A stretch of 64,000 nucleotides of DNA, from positions 558,001-622,000 of the forward strand of contig CAWBJY010000011.1 of assembly GCA_963789215.1 (NCBI GenBank), given 5' to 3'. The first letter of the stretch is position 1. Each line of letters opens with the position of its first letter. This document shows, in pieces, positions 54,049 through 62,574 of the stretch. Both the position numbers and the translations under genes were made by a program. The notes under the pieces are model-generated. The model was not told the DNA's origin, did no database searches, and was given only the letters and a program-made list of their open reading frames with translations. The DNA comes from Phormidesmis sp963789215. Its GTDB lineage: Bacteria; Cyanobacteriota; Cyanobacteriia; Phormidesmidales; Phormidesmidaceae.

Positions 54049-56736
54049 TTACTGATGGCTAACCCATTGAAGGAATAAAGGAACAATGATCGTCCATTTG
54101 CCTTCGCTAGAACAGACGACATCGTGGCGCTGTAAGGTTTTGAGGGCTTCGATGACTTCTGCCTCAGAGAGCCTGCTTTGTCGGCGGATATCTGATACTG
54201 AGTAGCCTGCGGCTTGCTGGGCGAGAATTTTCAGGATGGCTTGCTGGTGAGGGGTGTCTTGCTCTGCTTGGTTCCATACGCCGGTGAAGTAGTAGCGGCC
54301 TTTGGTAAAGAAGTCGCTGTGATGGATAACGGTGGTGAGATCTTCGGGGGTGAAGATAGAGGAGCGATCGCGTCCTGCTTCAAATACCTGATGGTTATAA
54401 TGGCGCACGAGCTGAAACCCAATGAGCTGAGTAAGGTAGGGCTGGCCTGCTGTGAGCTGGTAAATTTCGTTGAGGGTTGCAGGAGCGTAGTCTAGCGTGA
54501 AGTTTTCGGCGGGGTTGGCGAGGAGTTCGCGGGTTTCGCTTAGGGTGAAGAAGCCAATGCGGATAGGGAGGACGCTAGCGAAGAGGGGATTGAAGTAGTC
54601 TTCGGTCATTTCTTCGAGGGTGTGGAGTCCGGCGAATGCGAAGGCAATTCTGGGATGTTCTTGCAGCAGGCCACGCAGGAAGCCGAGAAAATTGGGGTAG
54701 AGCTTGCCAGCAAGAATAAGTTCTTCAATCTTTTCAAATTCATCTAGGGCGATGATGAGGCCCTGTTTGTTTTTTAGCTTTTGATTGATGGTTTGAATGA
54801 ATCGTCTGAAGGTGACTTCTGGCAGTCTGAGCAAGGTTTCGTCATCGGGGGGACGGATGGAGAGCTTTTGGCTGATGGCGTCGCTAAGCGTAATGAGGAC
54901 TTCACCTGCGCCTTCGGAGACTGCGCCTAAGTTGAGCAGGTTGATATAAATAACTTGAATGTTGTTGCCTAGATAGTTAGGCAGATTTTTGAGAATAGAT
55001 GTTTTGCCCATGCGACGATGGCCATAAAGAACAACAGACTGAAGCTGACCGTTGGTAAGCCAAAGCTCTTCTAACTGCTTTATTACCTCGCCGCGACCAA
55101 CAAACAAATCGCCCTCTACGGGATCTCCTGCCACGTATGGATTTTGGACGGGCTGAGTGTGTGTGACCTCTCCTACATCTGTTGCAATTGCTAGCAGCTT
55201 TTCTCGCCAAGACTCTGCAATGGTGACAATTAGGTTTCTCTCAGCTTGGGGAATGAGACTTGCCTTGTTCAGTATCTCAGTAAGCGTTCCTAATGCTCGG
55301 TTCAGGGCGAGGGATTGGGCAGAGCGGGAATAGCTGTGGTAGATGATTTGAGCGTCGTCTACGATGCTGCGGAAGCGGGAAATGGTAGGCCAAGTGTCGG
55401 CGCGAAGTAAGGGAGCGTTGGGGATACTGAGGCTATTGACTAAGTCGTTGTCGTTTAGATTTTTAGCACTGAGGGCTAGGGCTAGGCAACTAGCGAGCTG
55501 CTGCATTTCTCGCCCGTGGGGCAAATCTTGAACATGTGAAAAAGCTTCGACGGCTAAGTGAGGCTGGTTTTCATGCAAGTACCAAAAGCCTAGCGCAGCA
55601 GAGCGAGCTGGCGTATCTAAACTATCAGCACCGACCTTCAGTCGTCTCACAGGGACAGAAGCATATCGGATAATATCCCAGTCGAATGGCTCCGCTGCTA
55701 ACTGAGACATTCTGAGTAAGAGAACATCACTAGATAATCTAGCAAGACATTGATTTATGGCATCAACTACCGGTCTATGTTGTCTTGTGTAAGCTAGTAG
55801 CTCACTGATGTTTTGGACTGCCTGAGTCCAATCATGATTAAACCAGCTTAAAATCTGTTTAGTTAGTCCTGGAAGTGAGATAAAGGTCGTACGACTAAAG
55901 AATTTTGAACGGCATTTAGGTAGCCTTCTAAAAAGTGCAGTTGCTATCCATGTTTCTAGTCGAAAAACTGCAAGGCTGTGCGCTGCAATGAGGGCAATAA
56001 AACACGTGGTACCATATGCGAAACCATACGCAAAACCACTCGTAGTGCCGTATGCAAAACCGCTCGTAATACCGTATGCGAGGCTATAAGAGGAGACATA
56101 TTCATCGCTAGGCATGCCATATGAAATGCCACTTCTAACATTGCTTACACCACCGAGTGCAACGCCAAATGCAACGCCAAACACAGTACCAGATGTAATG
56201 CCGTATGCAATGCCTCCCACAACGCTGAATGCAATGCCTTTTTCCACAAAGAGTATCAAAAAACTCAAAGCACTACGCGCATCGCTACCAGCTAAAACAC
56301 CACTCGCAATGCCTCCCATAATGCTGAATGCAATGCTATGGGTGATGGCGGACGCAACACGGCTTATACCGCCGAATGCAACGCCGAATGCAACGCCGAA
56401 TGCAACGCCGAATGCAACGCCAAACGCGCTAACTGAGACACCGAGATAGCTGACAACCCATGTAATCACAACAGGTACTATCGCTGTTAAAAATAAGCCT
56501 TGCAGCCAAAAGTTTCGCTGAATGGGAGAGCGTCTCCACCACTGCCGTCGTTCTGCCCAAGTTTTACAGTCGTTCAGCTCCTTCTCTTCACCAAAGGTTT
56601 CTATATACCATCGCAATGCCTGCGGAAAAAAAAACACCCACCCTAATAGCTGTAAATAATCTATTGGGTTCCAAAGTGAGAGTGGCTTGCGACGCTTGGG
56701 CGCTAGATTTAAAACAGGAACAGTGCTTCTGTTCAT
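54049..56736 (-). CDS. Membrane-anchored AAA/STAND-like ATPase with AFG repeats and winged helix
   Basis: 895 residues. N-terminal membrane region (about 75-270), with Ala/Phe/Gly tandem repeats such as VAFGVAFGVAFG and FAYGTTSGFAYG. A helical middle follows (about 290-530), then NPYVAGDPVEGDLFVGRGEV and an ATPase domain with Walker A GHRRMGKTS (about 571) and Walker B GLIIALDEFEKIEEL (about 660). It ends with a winged-helix region (about 825-895). This is the layout of signalling STAND/ATPase_2 proteins. The start overlaps the upstream ATPase gene by 4 bp. It faces the PATAN gene. Confidence 0.78.
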   Translation of the reverse strand: MNRSTVPVLNLAPKRRKPLSLWNPIDYLQLLGWVFFFPQALRWYIETFGEEKELNDCKTWAERRQWWRRSPIQRNFWLQGLFLTAIVPVVITWVVSYLGVSVSAFGVAFGVAFGVAFGVAFGGISRVASAITHSIAFSIMGGIASGVLAGSDARSALSFLILFVEKGIAFSVVGGIAYGITSGTVFGVAFGVALGGVSNVRSGISYGMPSDEYVSSYSLAYGITSGFAYGTTSGFAYGFAYGTTCFIALIAAHSLAVFRLETWIATALFRRLPKCRSKFFSRTTFISLPGLTKQILSWFNHDWTQAVQNISELLAYTRQHRPVVDAINQCLARLSSDVLLLRMSQLAAEPFDWDIIRYASVPVRRLKVGADSLDTPARSAALGFWYLHENQPHLAVEAFSHVQDLPHGREMQQLASCLALALSAKNLNDNDLVNSLSIPNAPLLRADTWPTISRFRSIVDDAQIIYHSYSRSAQSLALNRALGTLTEILNKASLIPQAERNLIVTIAESWREKLLAIATDVGEVTHTQPVQNPYVAGDPVEGDLFVGRGEVIKQLEELWLTNGQLQSVVLYGHRRMGKTSILKNLPNYLGNNIQVIYINLLNLGAVSEGAGEVLITLSDAISQKLSIRPPDDETLLRLPEVTFRRFIQTINQKLKNKQGLIIALDEFEKIEELILAGKLYPNFLGFLRGLLQEHPRIAFAFAGLHTLEEMTEDYFNPLFASVLPIRIGFFTLSETRELLANPAENFTLDYAPATLNEIYQLTAGQPYLTQLIGFQLVRHYNHQVFEAGRDRSSIFTPEDLTTVIHHSDFFTKGRYYFTGVWNQAEQDTPHQQAILKILAQQAAGYSVSDIRRQSRLSEAEVIEALKTLQRHDVVCSSEGKWTIIVPLFLQWVSHQ
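56371..56418. repeat. 12-bp tandem array encoding AFGV repeats
   Basis: Four perfect copies of gccgaatgcaac on the plus strand; on the coding strand they encode repeating VAFG. Similar degenerate units extend either side (56150-56200, 56400-56440). Confidence 0.9.
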
Positions 56737-58394
56737 CGCAGCGCTCCCTGGTAGATGCGATAGCGTTGGAAGCAGCGAACAGTCACTTGTCTTGGGTTGC
56801 CTTCGCTATCTTTGACAATTTTCGAGATTTCAGCTTCGGAAAAGCGAACTGAGGTCGGTTGCAGACGATCTGTAATGAACGCTCTTACCGTGGCTTCGTT
56901 CCAAGGCAGAATGGTTTCTTCAATGCAAAGTCCTTCCACCGGAGAGGTCATGCTGCGACTGCCAGAAAATAGCTGGTCTAAGGGTTCGGAGGCAGCTACG
57001 ACTAACTGAAGCGGGGCATCTTTGCCTTCGGCTAACCCTCTTAGCTGGCTGCGAACTTGTTCTGTAAAGCCCTCTAGCGTCATTTTTTCCAATCCGTCTA
57101 GCAGCAGTAGCAGGCGCTTTTGCTTTAACGCGCGTATCCGTTCGAATCCCTTTTTCTCTTGAATCTCAGCGTGATGGCACAGCGCATCGTAAAAATCGGC
57201 TTCGTTGGGAGCAAGCTGTAGGTCTATGTAGATGGGCGATCGCGCAATACTCAACCGTTCTTTAGATTCTGCCTGAATTGCCTTGAGTAGAGACGATTTT
57301 CCGGTCTGTTTGTCGCCAATCATCGCGACGCTGCTGCCGCTATTTAATAAAGAAAATATCCCGTCGAGAATAGACTCTTGGCCAAAAAGCTGCTTTGGAT
57401 CGTCAATGCGACCGCTCAGTAGGTTAAAAGGATTAGGTTCAATGCGCTGTCTGTCTCGAACTTCTTCTAATCCGACGTTCGAGCTTTTCGCCAGCGAAAG
57501 TTCTCTGGCATAAGGCAGTTTTAGCGTTTCTATCTGCGCCTTCACTTCAAGGACTTCTTCTAAAATAAGAACAGTTCGGTCATTCGTTTCAGTTTGTCCG
57601 ACTTCTACCGACTCTAGTTTTTCGAGTGCCTGATTCAACTGTTGAGGAACAACTTGAGACAGTTCGTTTAGCTGCTGCAAAACCTGCTGAAGCGTGATGC
57701 TTTGCTCAGCCATGCCGCTGCTAATTTGCATGAGCAGCGTATTCTCGAAGAATATTTGAAGCGCCGAATCCTGAGCGAGCTGCTGCGCAAAGAAACCACA
57801 AATTCGCTCGAACAAGCCCGTTTCAAGCTGGCCGAGCTTGTCTTTGTAAAGGGGCAGCATGTCTGGTTCGTAGGTAGCGCTGACCAGTCTTGATGCGGCG
57901 GCTTGCTTCAGGGGCAGTCCTGTCTCCGACTGTCCATCCGTTGGGGTCACAAACGATTCCAAGTTTTTCCAGGCAATATCTGGCACCGTCGATAGGTCGC
58001 CTTTGTCAATTGCCCGCATCTCTTGAGAAAGTTGGTGCAGCTTGCTATCTAGCCATTGAATGTCTGCGCGTACCTCAGGCGGATAGTTTGGCTGGCCGCG
58101 ATATTTTAGTTCATACTGACCGACTAGCTCTGCCTTGCACTCCGAACACACGCTTTTGAGCGCCTGTAAGTACGACAGCCACAGCGATCGCCCCAGTACC
58201 GTGCGCATCGGCCCGGCGTCTTGAGGCTTTACGGTTTTTAATAGAGCTTGGCAACCCCACCACAGCGAAGCATCAGCTCGATTGCTAACGAAGCCGCCCA
58301 AAACAGTTCCCACACTTCCAGCGACAATACTTGCTGAGGTGACGGATTCTACCGATGCACCTACAATCATCGCGAGCAGAAGTGCTAAAGCCAA
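56733..58394 (-). CDS. STAND-like ATPase with N-terminal membrane segment
   Basis: 553 residues. The N-terminus is hydrophobic (MALALLLAMIVGASVESVTS, then GSVGTVLGGFV), a signal or membrane segment. Residues 60-300 are helical, with Cys-pair SVCSECK and a segment SALQIFFENTLLMQISSGMA typical of cyanobacterial STAND N-terminal effector regions. The ATPase has Walker A GDKQTGKSSLL (about 361) and Walker B RLLLLLDGLEKM. It ends with a winged-helix-like part. It overlaps the following gene by 4 bp (ATGA), so the two proteins are made together. Target unknown. Confidence 0.75.
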   Translation of the reverse strand: MALALLLAMIVGASVESVTSASIVAGSVGTVLGGFVSNRADASLWWGCQALLKTVKPQDAGPMRTVLGRSLWLSYLQALKSVCSECKAELVGQYELKYRGQPNYPPEVRADIQWLDSKLHQLSQEMRAIDKGDLSTVPDIAWKNLESFVTPTDGQSETGLPLKQAAASRLVSATYEPDMLPLYKDKLGQLETGLFERICGFFAQQLAQDSALQIFFENTLLMQISSGMAEQSITLQQVLQQLNELSQVVPQQLNQALEKLESVEVGQTETNDRTVLILEEVLEVKAQIETLKLPYARELSLAKSSNVGLEEVRDRQRIEPNPFNLLSGRIDDPKQLFGQESILDGIFSLLNSGSSVAMIGDKQTGKSSLLKAIQAESKERLSIARSPIYIDLQLAPNEADFYDALCHHAEIQEKKGFERIRALKQKRLLLLLDGLEKMTLEGFTEQVRSQLRGLAEGKDAPLQLVVAASEPLDQLFSGSRSMTSPVEGLCIEETILPWNEATVRAFITDRLQPTSVRFSEAEISKIVKDSEGNPRQVTVRCFQRYRIYQGALR

Positions 58395-58572
58395 TGTCTC
58401 GCTCCTTAAAACAAGTGTCCTTAATTAAAGAATAGCTTACAGAGCATAGCGATGAGATTGCTGCTGATAAAGAACCATGGGTAGCAATCGATATTCAGGC
58501 GCTGAAAAGCGGCCTACCGCCGCGACGAATCCTGTCAGTTGGCTCAAAACGGCGATCGCTCCTCGTATCCAT

Positions 58573-59604
58573 CTAGACAGAAGCCGCTACTTTAGGTGTA
58601 TCCTCAACGGCATGACGGCGCTGATGCCACTGCCACGCATGGGTAATGATTGTCTGTAAGTCGGGATATTGAGGCTGCCAGTTCAAGACACTGCGAGCCT
58701 TTTGGCTACAGCCCGCAAGCGCCGGTGGATCGCCCGCTCGGCGATCGCATATCGCCATCGGAATCTCGCGCCCAGTCACCTGACGGGCAATATCAATCAC
58801 TTCCTTTACTGAAAATCCGCTGCCATTGCTGAGATTGTAGATGCCGCCTTCGTCCCCATTTAGCAAACGTTCTAAGCCCAAAATGTGAGCTTGAGCTAAG
58901 TCCATAACGTGGATATAGTCGCGTATGCAGGTGCCATCGGGCGTGTCGTAGTCCGTGCCAAAGACGGAAATGCGCTCTCTAGTTCCTAGCGCTGTCTGCA
59001 AAACCAGCGGAATTAAATGCGTCTCCGGTGAGTGGTCTTCACCCAAGCAGCCTTCGGGGTGTGCGCCTGCCGCGTTGAAGTATCGAAAAATAACTGCGTC
59101 TAAATCGTAAGCGGCTGAATAGTCGGTGATAATCCGCTCGACCATGAGCTTGCTCGCCCCATAGGGATTAATCGGATTCTGAGGGTGATCTTCGGCAATA
59201 GGGACATGCTGAGGCACGCCATAGGTCGCACAGGTGGATGAAAAGACTAAGTTAGAGACACCTGCTTTTACCATGGCATCTAGCAAGGTTAGGGTGCCTA
59301 CTACGTTGTTTTGGTAGTATTTAGCGGGATTGGTGACCGATTCGCCAACGTAGGCATAAGCGGCAAAATGCACGACTGCTTGGATAGAATAGCGCTGGAA
59401 AATGTCTTCTAAAAGGGCGCGATCGCTGATATCTCCTACAATTACTTGAGTACTTAAAACAGACTCAATGAGCTGCTGATGCCCATATACCAAATTGTCT
59501 AGAACAATCACCTGATAGCCCGCTTTCTCTAGCATAAGGGCAGTGTGCGACCCGATGTAGCCAGCACCACCCGTCACAAGAATTGAAGGTTTGGTTTGCG
59601 ACAT
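58573..59604 (-). CDS. galE: UDP-glucose 4-epimerase
   Basis: 343 residues. NAD motif TGGAGYIGSHTALMLEKAGY; catalytic YGASKLMVE (Tyr-x3-Lys) after NPINP; substrate segment RYFNAAGAHPEG. It interconverts UDP-glucose and UDP-galactose for surface glycans and galactolipids. It is divergent from the acyltransferase-like gene at 59799. Confidence 0.94.
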   Translation of the reverse strand: MSQTKPSILVTGGAGYIGSHTALMLEKAGYQVIVLDNLVYGHQQLIESVLSTQVIVGDISDRALLEDIFQRYSIQAVVHFAAYAYVGESVTNPAKYYQNNVVGTLTLLDAMVKAGVSNLVFSSTCATYGVPQHVPIAEDHPQNPINPYGASKLMVERIITDYSAAYDLDAVIFRYFNAAGAHPEGCLGEDHSPETHLIPLVLQTALGTRERISVFGTDYDTPDGTCIRDYIHVMDLAQAHILGLERLLNGDEGGIYNLSNGSGFSVKEVIDIARQVTGREIPMAICDRRAGDPPALAGCSQKARSVLNWQPQYPDLQTIITHAWQWHQRRHAVEDTPKVAASV

Positions 59605-59798
59605 AGTTAAGCTCAGATTTTAGGAGATATTTTATTGTAGGTAAAAAACGCTTATAGAAGAAGCGGTTAGCGGAAAGCGGCTAAAGACAAAGCATTGCTT
59701 CGCACTTAAGGAAACAGTCTTTATCCAAGCCGCATTCGCCCCCATCTTTTTAAAACTTCTACTACTCTAGAGAGGAGTCCCCTACTGCCATACCACCT

Positions 59799-61019
59799 GT
59801 GCCAACCCCCTCCAAGCAATACACTGCCCGCTGGATTGATCGCCTCTCGAAAATTCCCTCTGAGCAGTGGGATGCTATGGCCCAGCCGCTAGGCACGCCA
59901 GGGCTAGAGTGGGACTGGCTAAATAATATGGAAACCTCCGGCAGTACGGGCGCAAAGACTGGCTGGCTGCCGAACCACTTAACGCTGTGGTGCGAAGACG
60001 ATAGCGGCAAAGACAAGTTAGTGGCGGCGGCACCGCTGTATTTAAAAGGACATAGCTACGGCGAGTTTGTGTTCGACCATCAGTGGGCGGAGCTGGCTCA
60101 GCGCCTAGGCGTAGACTATTATCCCAAGTTGCTGGGGATGTCGCCCTTTACGCCCGCAGAAGGCTATCGCTTTTTGATTGCGCCGGAAGAGGACGAGGCG
60201 GCGCTTACAGAGGCGATGGTACAGCTGATTGATGAGTTTTGCCTGAAGAATAAGATTTCGGGCTGCAATTTTTTGTATGTCGATCCAGATTGGCGATCGC
60301 GTATGGAAGATTTAGGATTCCATAAATGGCTACACCACAGCTATATTTGGAAAAACCGAAACTTCAACAACTTCGACGATTACCTAGCGCAGTTTAACGC
60401 TAACCAGCGGCGCAACATCAAGCGCGAGCGCAAGTCGGTAGAAAAAGCAGGCATTCATTTTAAGGTGCATACCGGTGAGACGCTGACGCTTGAGATGTGT
60501 TTGAAGGTGTACGACTTCTATAGCGACACCTGCGACAAGTTTGGCTGGTGGGGCAGCAAGTATTTAACCCGTAAGTTTTTCGCGCAGCTTTATCCCACTT
60601 GGAAAGACCGCGTGGTCATTTTTGCCGCCTACACCGAAGAAAGCGAAGACCCCGTTGGTATGTCATTTTGCTTGACTAAGGGCGATCGCCTCTACGGTCG
60701 CTACTGGGGGTCGTTTGAAGAATACAACAACCTGCACTTTAGCGCCTGCTATTACGAACCGATTGAATGGGCGATCGCTCACGGCATTCAAACCTTCGAC
60801 CCTGGTGCAGGCGGCAGACATAAGCGCAGGCGCGGCTTTCCGGCAACGCCCAACCATAGCCTGCACCGCTTCTACGCACCGGAGCTAGGGCAGATCTTAG
60901 GAAACTACATCGGCAGAATTAACCAGGCCGAGCAGCTTCAGATCGAAGAAATCAACAACGATTTGCCGATTAAAGATCTAACCCAAGAAGTCCCAATTTT
61001 GGAAGAGAGCAATGCATAA
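59799..61019 (+). CDS. DUF482/GNAT-like peptidoglycan-type acyltransferase
   Basis: 406 residues, GTG start. It matches the COG3146/DUF482 pattern (GNAT/FemAB-like fold): WDAMAQPLGTPGLEWDWLNN, CNFLYVDPDWRSRMEDLGFH, QFNANQRRNIKRERKSVEKA, GRYWGSFEEYNNLHFSACYY and FDPGAGGRHKRRRGF. Exact reaction unknown. No signal peptide. It lies opposite galE and converges on the DUF2059 gene. Confidence 0.85.
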   Translation: MPTPSKQYTARWIDRLSKIPSEQWDAMAQPLGTPGLEWDWLNNMETSGSTGAKTGWLPNHLTLWCEDDSGKDKLVAAAPLYLKGHSYGEFVFDHQWAELAQRLGVDYYPKLLGMSPFTPAEGYRFLIAPEEDEAALTEAMVQLIDEFCLKNKISGCNFLYVDPDWRSRMEDLGFHKWLHHSYIWKNRNFNNFDDYLAQFNANQRRNIKRERKSVEKAGIHFKVHTGETLTLEMCLKVYDFYSDTCDKFGWWGSKYLTRKFFAQLYPTWKDRVVIFAAYTEESEDPVGMSFCLTKGDRLYGRYWGSFEEYNNLHFSACYYEPIEWAIAHGIQTFDPGAGGRHKRRRGFPATPNHSLHRFYAPELGQILGNYIGRINQAEQLQIEEINNDLPIKDLTQEVPILEESNA

Positions 61020-61038
61020 AGCGAGTAGCGACTGCCCG

Positions 61039-61066
61039 CTATTGTGAATCAGCTATTGTGAATCAG
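61039..61066. repeat. 14-bp perfect tandem duplication at the DUF2059 stop codon
   Basis: ctattgtgaatcag twice; the second copy begins with the stop codon complement (61053-61055). Confidence 0.92.
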
Positions 61067-61721
61067 CAAGAGAAGGAATCTCGGATATCAGATCGTTTAG
61101 CGTACCGTTGATCCAAGCGTCATCAGCGGCAAGCGCTAGCAAATATTCGCTGCTCATAGTCCCCAGGGTTAGCTGCAAACTGGGCAATGTGGTTTGCCAC
61201 TTTAATCCGGCCGGAGTGTCGTAAAACTGATTGATGGCTGCTAGCTCCTCTAGCGTAAATTCTTGGACGTAGACGGCTACCAACATCTCTTGTAGCTCTG
61301 CTGAAGATAGAGACGCTTGAACCTTTTGATACCAAAAGTTGTAGAGCTGCTCGCGCTCTGAATCAGTCAGAGGGCGGTCCATTTTAGACTGAAAACCTTC
61401 GACTGCTGAAGTCGCAAACGTCGTGTAGAAAACTTCACCATTGGATTGTAAAGGGCCTAGTTTTTCGATGAGTTTTCTGGCTTCTGCCTCCGCGCTTGGG
61501 GCTTGCGCTAGCTGTGGCGAAGCAGTAGGCGCTAACGGCGGTGCAGGTAAAAGCGTAGCGGTAGAAGCAGGTTTAAGCGCAGCAACGCTGGTTGTTTGAG
61601 AGAATGCGGGTAAGGCGGTGAATCCGGCGCTTGCAAATGCGGCGACCAGCACAGTCAGTTTTGTATTCGACTTTGTATTCGACTTTGTATTCGAGATTGT
61701 ATTCGAGATTGTGTTCGACAT
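61053..61721 (-). CDS. DUF2059 domain protein, exported
   Basis: 222 residues from MSNTISNTISNTK. The first 20 residues are SNT-type tetrapeptide repeats from a 12-bp array, followed by a signal peptide (LTVLVAAFASAGFTALPAFS). DUF2059 (about 130-210) shows the helical FYTTFATSAVEGFQSKMDRP, YNFWYQKVQASLSS and ELAAINQFYDTPAGLKWQTT. Periplasmic, function unknown. The frame runs 25 codons further upstream, but the ATG is favoured. It converges on the acyltransferase-like gene. Confidence 0.8.
   Translation of the reverse strand: MSNTISNTISNTKSNTKSNTKLTVLVAAFASAGFTALPAFSQTTSVAALKPASTATLLPAPPLAPTASPQLAQAPSAEAEARKLIEKLGPLQSNGEVFYTTFATSAVEGFQSKMDRPLTDSEREQLYNFWYQKVQASLSSAELQEMLVAVYVQEFTLEELAAINQFYDTPAGLKWQTTLPSLQLTLGTMSSEYLLALAADDAWINGTLNDLISEIPSLADSQ
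61661..61720. repeat. 12-bp tandem array at the DUF2059 start codon
   Basis: Five units on the plus strand: ttgtattcgact twice, ttgtattcgaga twice, ttgtgttcgaca. They encode SNTI/SNTK repeats, and the array ends within the start codon. Confidence 0.92.
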
Positions 61722-61961
61722 TGATGAGATTTTGCCTGGATGAGCATTATGGGCTGACGCTTTCCTATACAGGCACTGAGCAGGCATTACAGACAAAAAA
61801 GCAGATGCCTATGCATTCTCGCCTCAAATGTCTGTACAGCAGATTGCTATTGATGCTGTTGATTGAAGAGTACAAAGCAATGTGAAGGGGTGAGCGCGAA
61901 TATCACGATAGGATAAGTAGTTACTAACCTAACCGGTAATTGGCGCGTACGACATCAGGCT

Positions 61962-62387
61962 ATGACAACTGCAACTCCCTTCAACGCAAACAAGGCGATC
62001 GCGCAGCCGCTCCAGCAGAGCCTCGCCGCCCTCGATAACCAGCTCTCCAAGCGCTACATCGAACTCGACCCAGAGGGCTATTTCTTAATCTACCTCGACC
62101 GAGAGGCAAACCTAATCTGTGCCAAGCACTTCACCAATACCATTAATGAAAAAGGACTCGCCTGCGATCCAGAAACAGGCAAGCCGCTTCCCGTACGGGG
62201 CAAAAACGTCCGACAGGAGAATCGAATATTCACCGGACGCACCGCCAAAGAACTCTGCATTGCCATCTTTGAAACCCCAGAAACGCCTTGTCCTATTAGC
62301 TACTTAGATCATGCTGCCTACCTGGGCAGAGAGTTTGTTCGCGCTGAAATGGCGTTGATTGACGGTTCGGAGTACGTGCAGGACTAA
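61962..62387 (+). CDS. DUF4346 domain protein
   Basis: 141 residues. Cyanobacterial DUF4346 pattern: KRYIELDPEGYFLIYLDREA, then KHFTNTINEKGLACDP, FTGRTAKELCIAIFE, CPISYLDHAAYLGREFVRAE and a terminal SEYVQD. Relatives are linked in places to one-carbon/methyltransferase proteins, but nothing proves a function. It converges on gap; a 15-bp repeat and the gap terminator lie between them. Confidence 0.83.
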   Translation: MTTATPFNANKAIAQPLQQSLAALDNQLSKRYIELDPEGYFLIYLDREANLICAKHFTNTINEKGLACDPETGKPLPVRGKNVRQENRIFTGRTAKELCIAIFETPETPCPISYLDHAAYLGREFVRAEMALIDGSEYVQD

Positions 62388-62400
62388 GCCGATGTGGTCT

Positions 62401-62444
62401 ATATCGGCAATCTCTAGATCGGCAATCTCTATACCGGCAATCGA
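62401..62444. repeat. 15-bp tandem repeat after the DUF4346 stop
   Basis: atatcggcaatctct, agatcggcaatctct and ataccggcaatcga. Confidence 0.88.
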
Positions 62445-62454
62445 AGTCATCAAA

Positions 62455-62499
62455 CAAAAAGCCTACGGCTGATCCCCAAAGTTGGGAGTAGCCGTAGGC
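62455..62499 (-). terminator. Terminator of gap
   Basis: gcctacggct and agccgtaggc pair perfectly with a 19-nt loop. Read on the minus strand a T run follows (aaaaa on plus). Confidence 0.75.
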
Positions 62500-62574
62500 C
62501 ATTAAAGCAAAAACCAAACCGTCTTTTTAGCTAGCGCCTTAATCTAGCGTCTGAGGTAGAGGCAGGCAGTGACG

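Noticed and set aside
56114..56449. Plus-strand ORF with NATPNATPNATPN repeats
   Set aside because: It is the antisense shadow of the Ala-Phe-Gly repeat region of the minus-strand ATPase.
54049..58394. Calling the ATPase pair an established defence system
   Set aside because: No toxin, nuclease, reverse transcriptase or known defence neighbour is seen, and the domain layout matches no named system that I can state with certainty.
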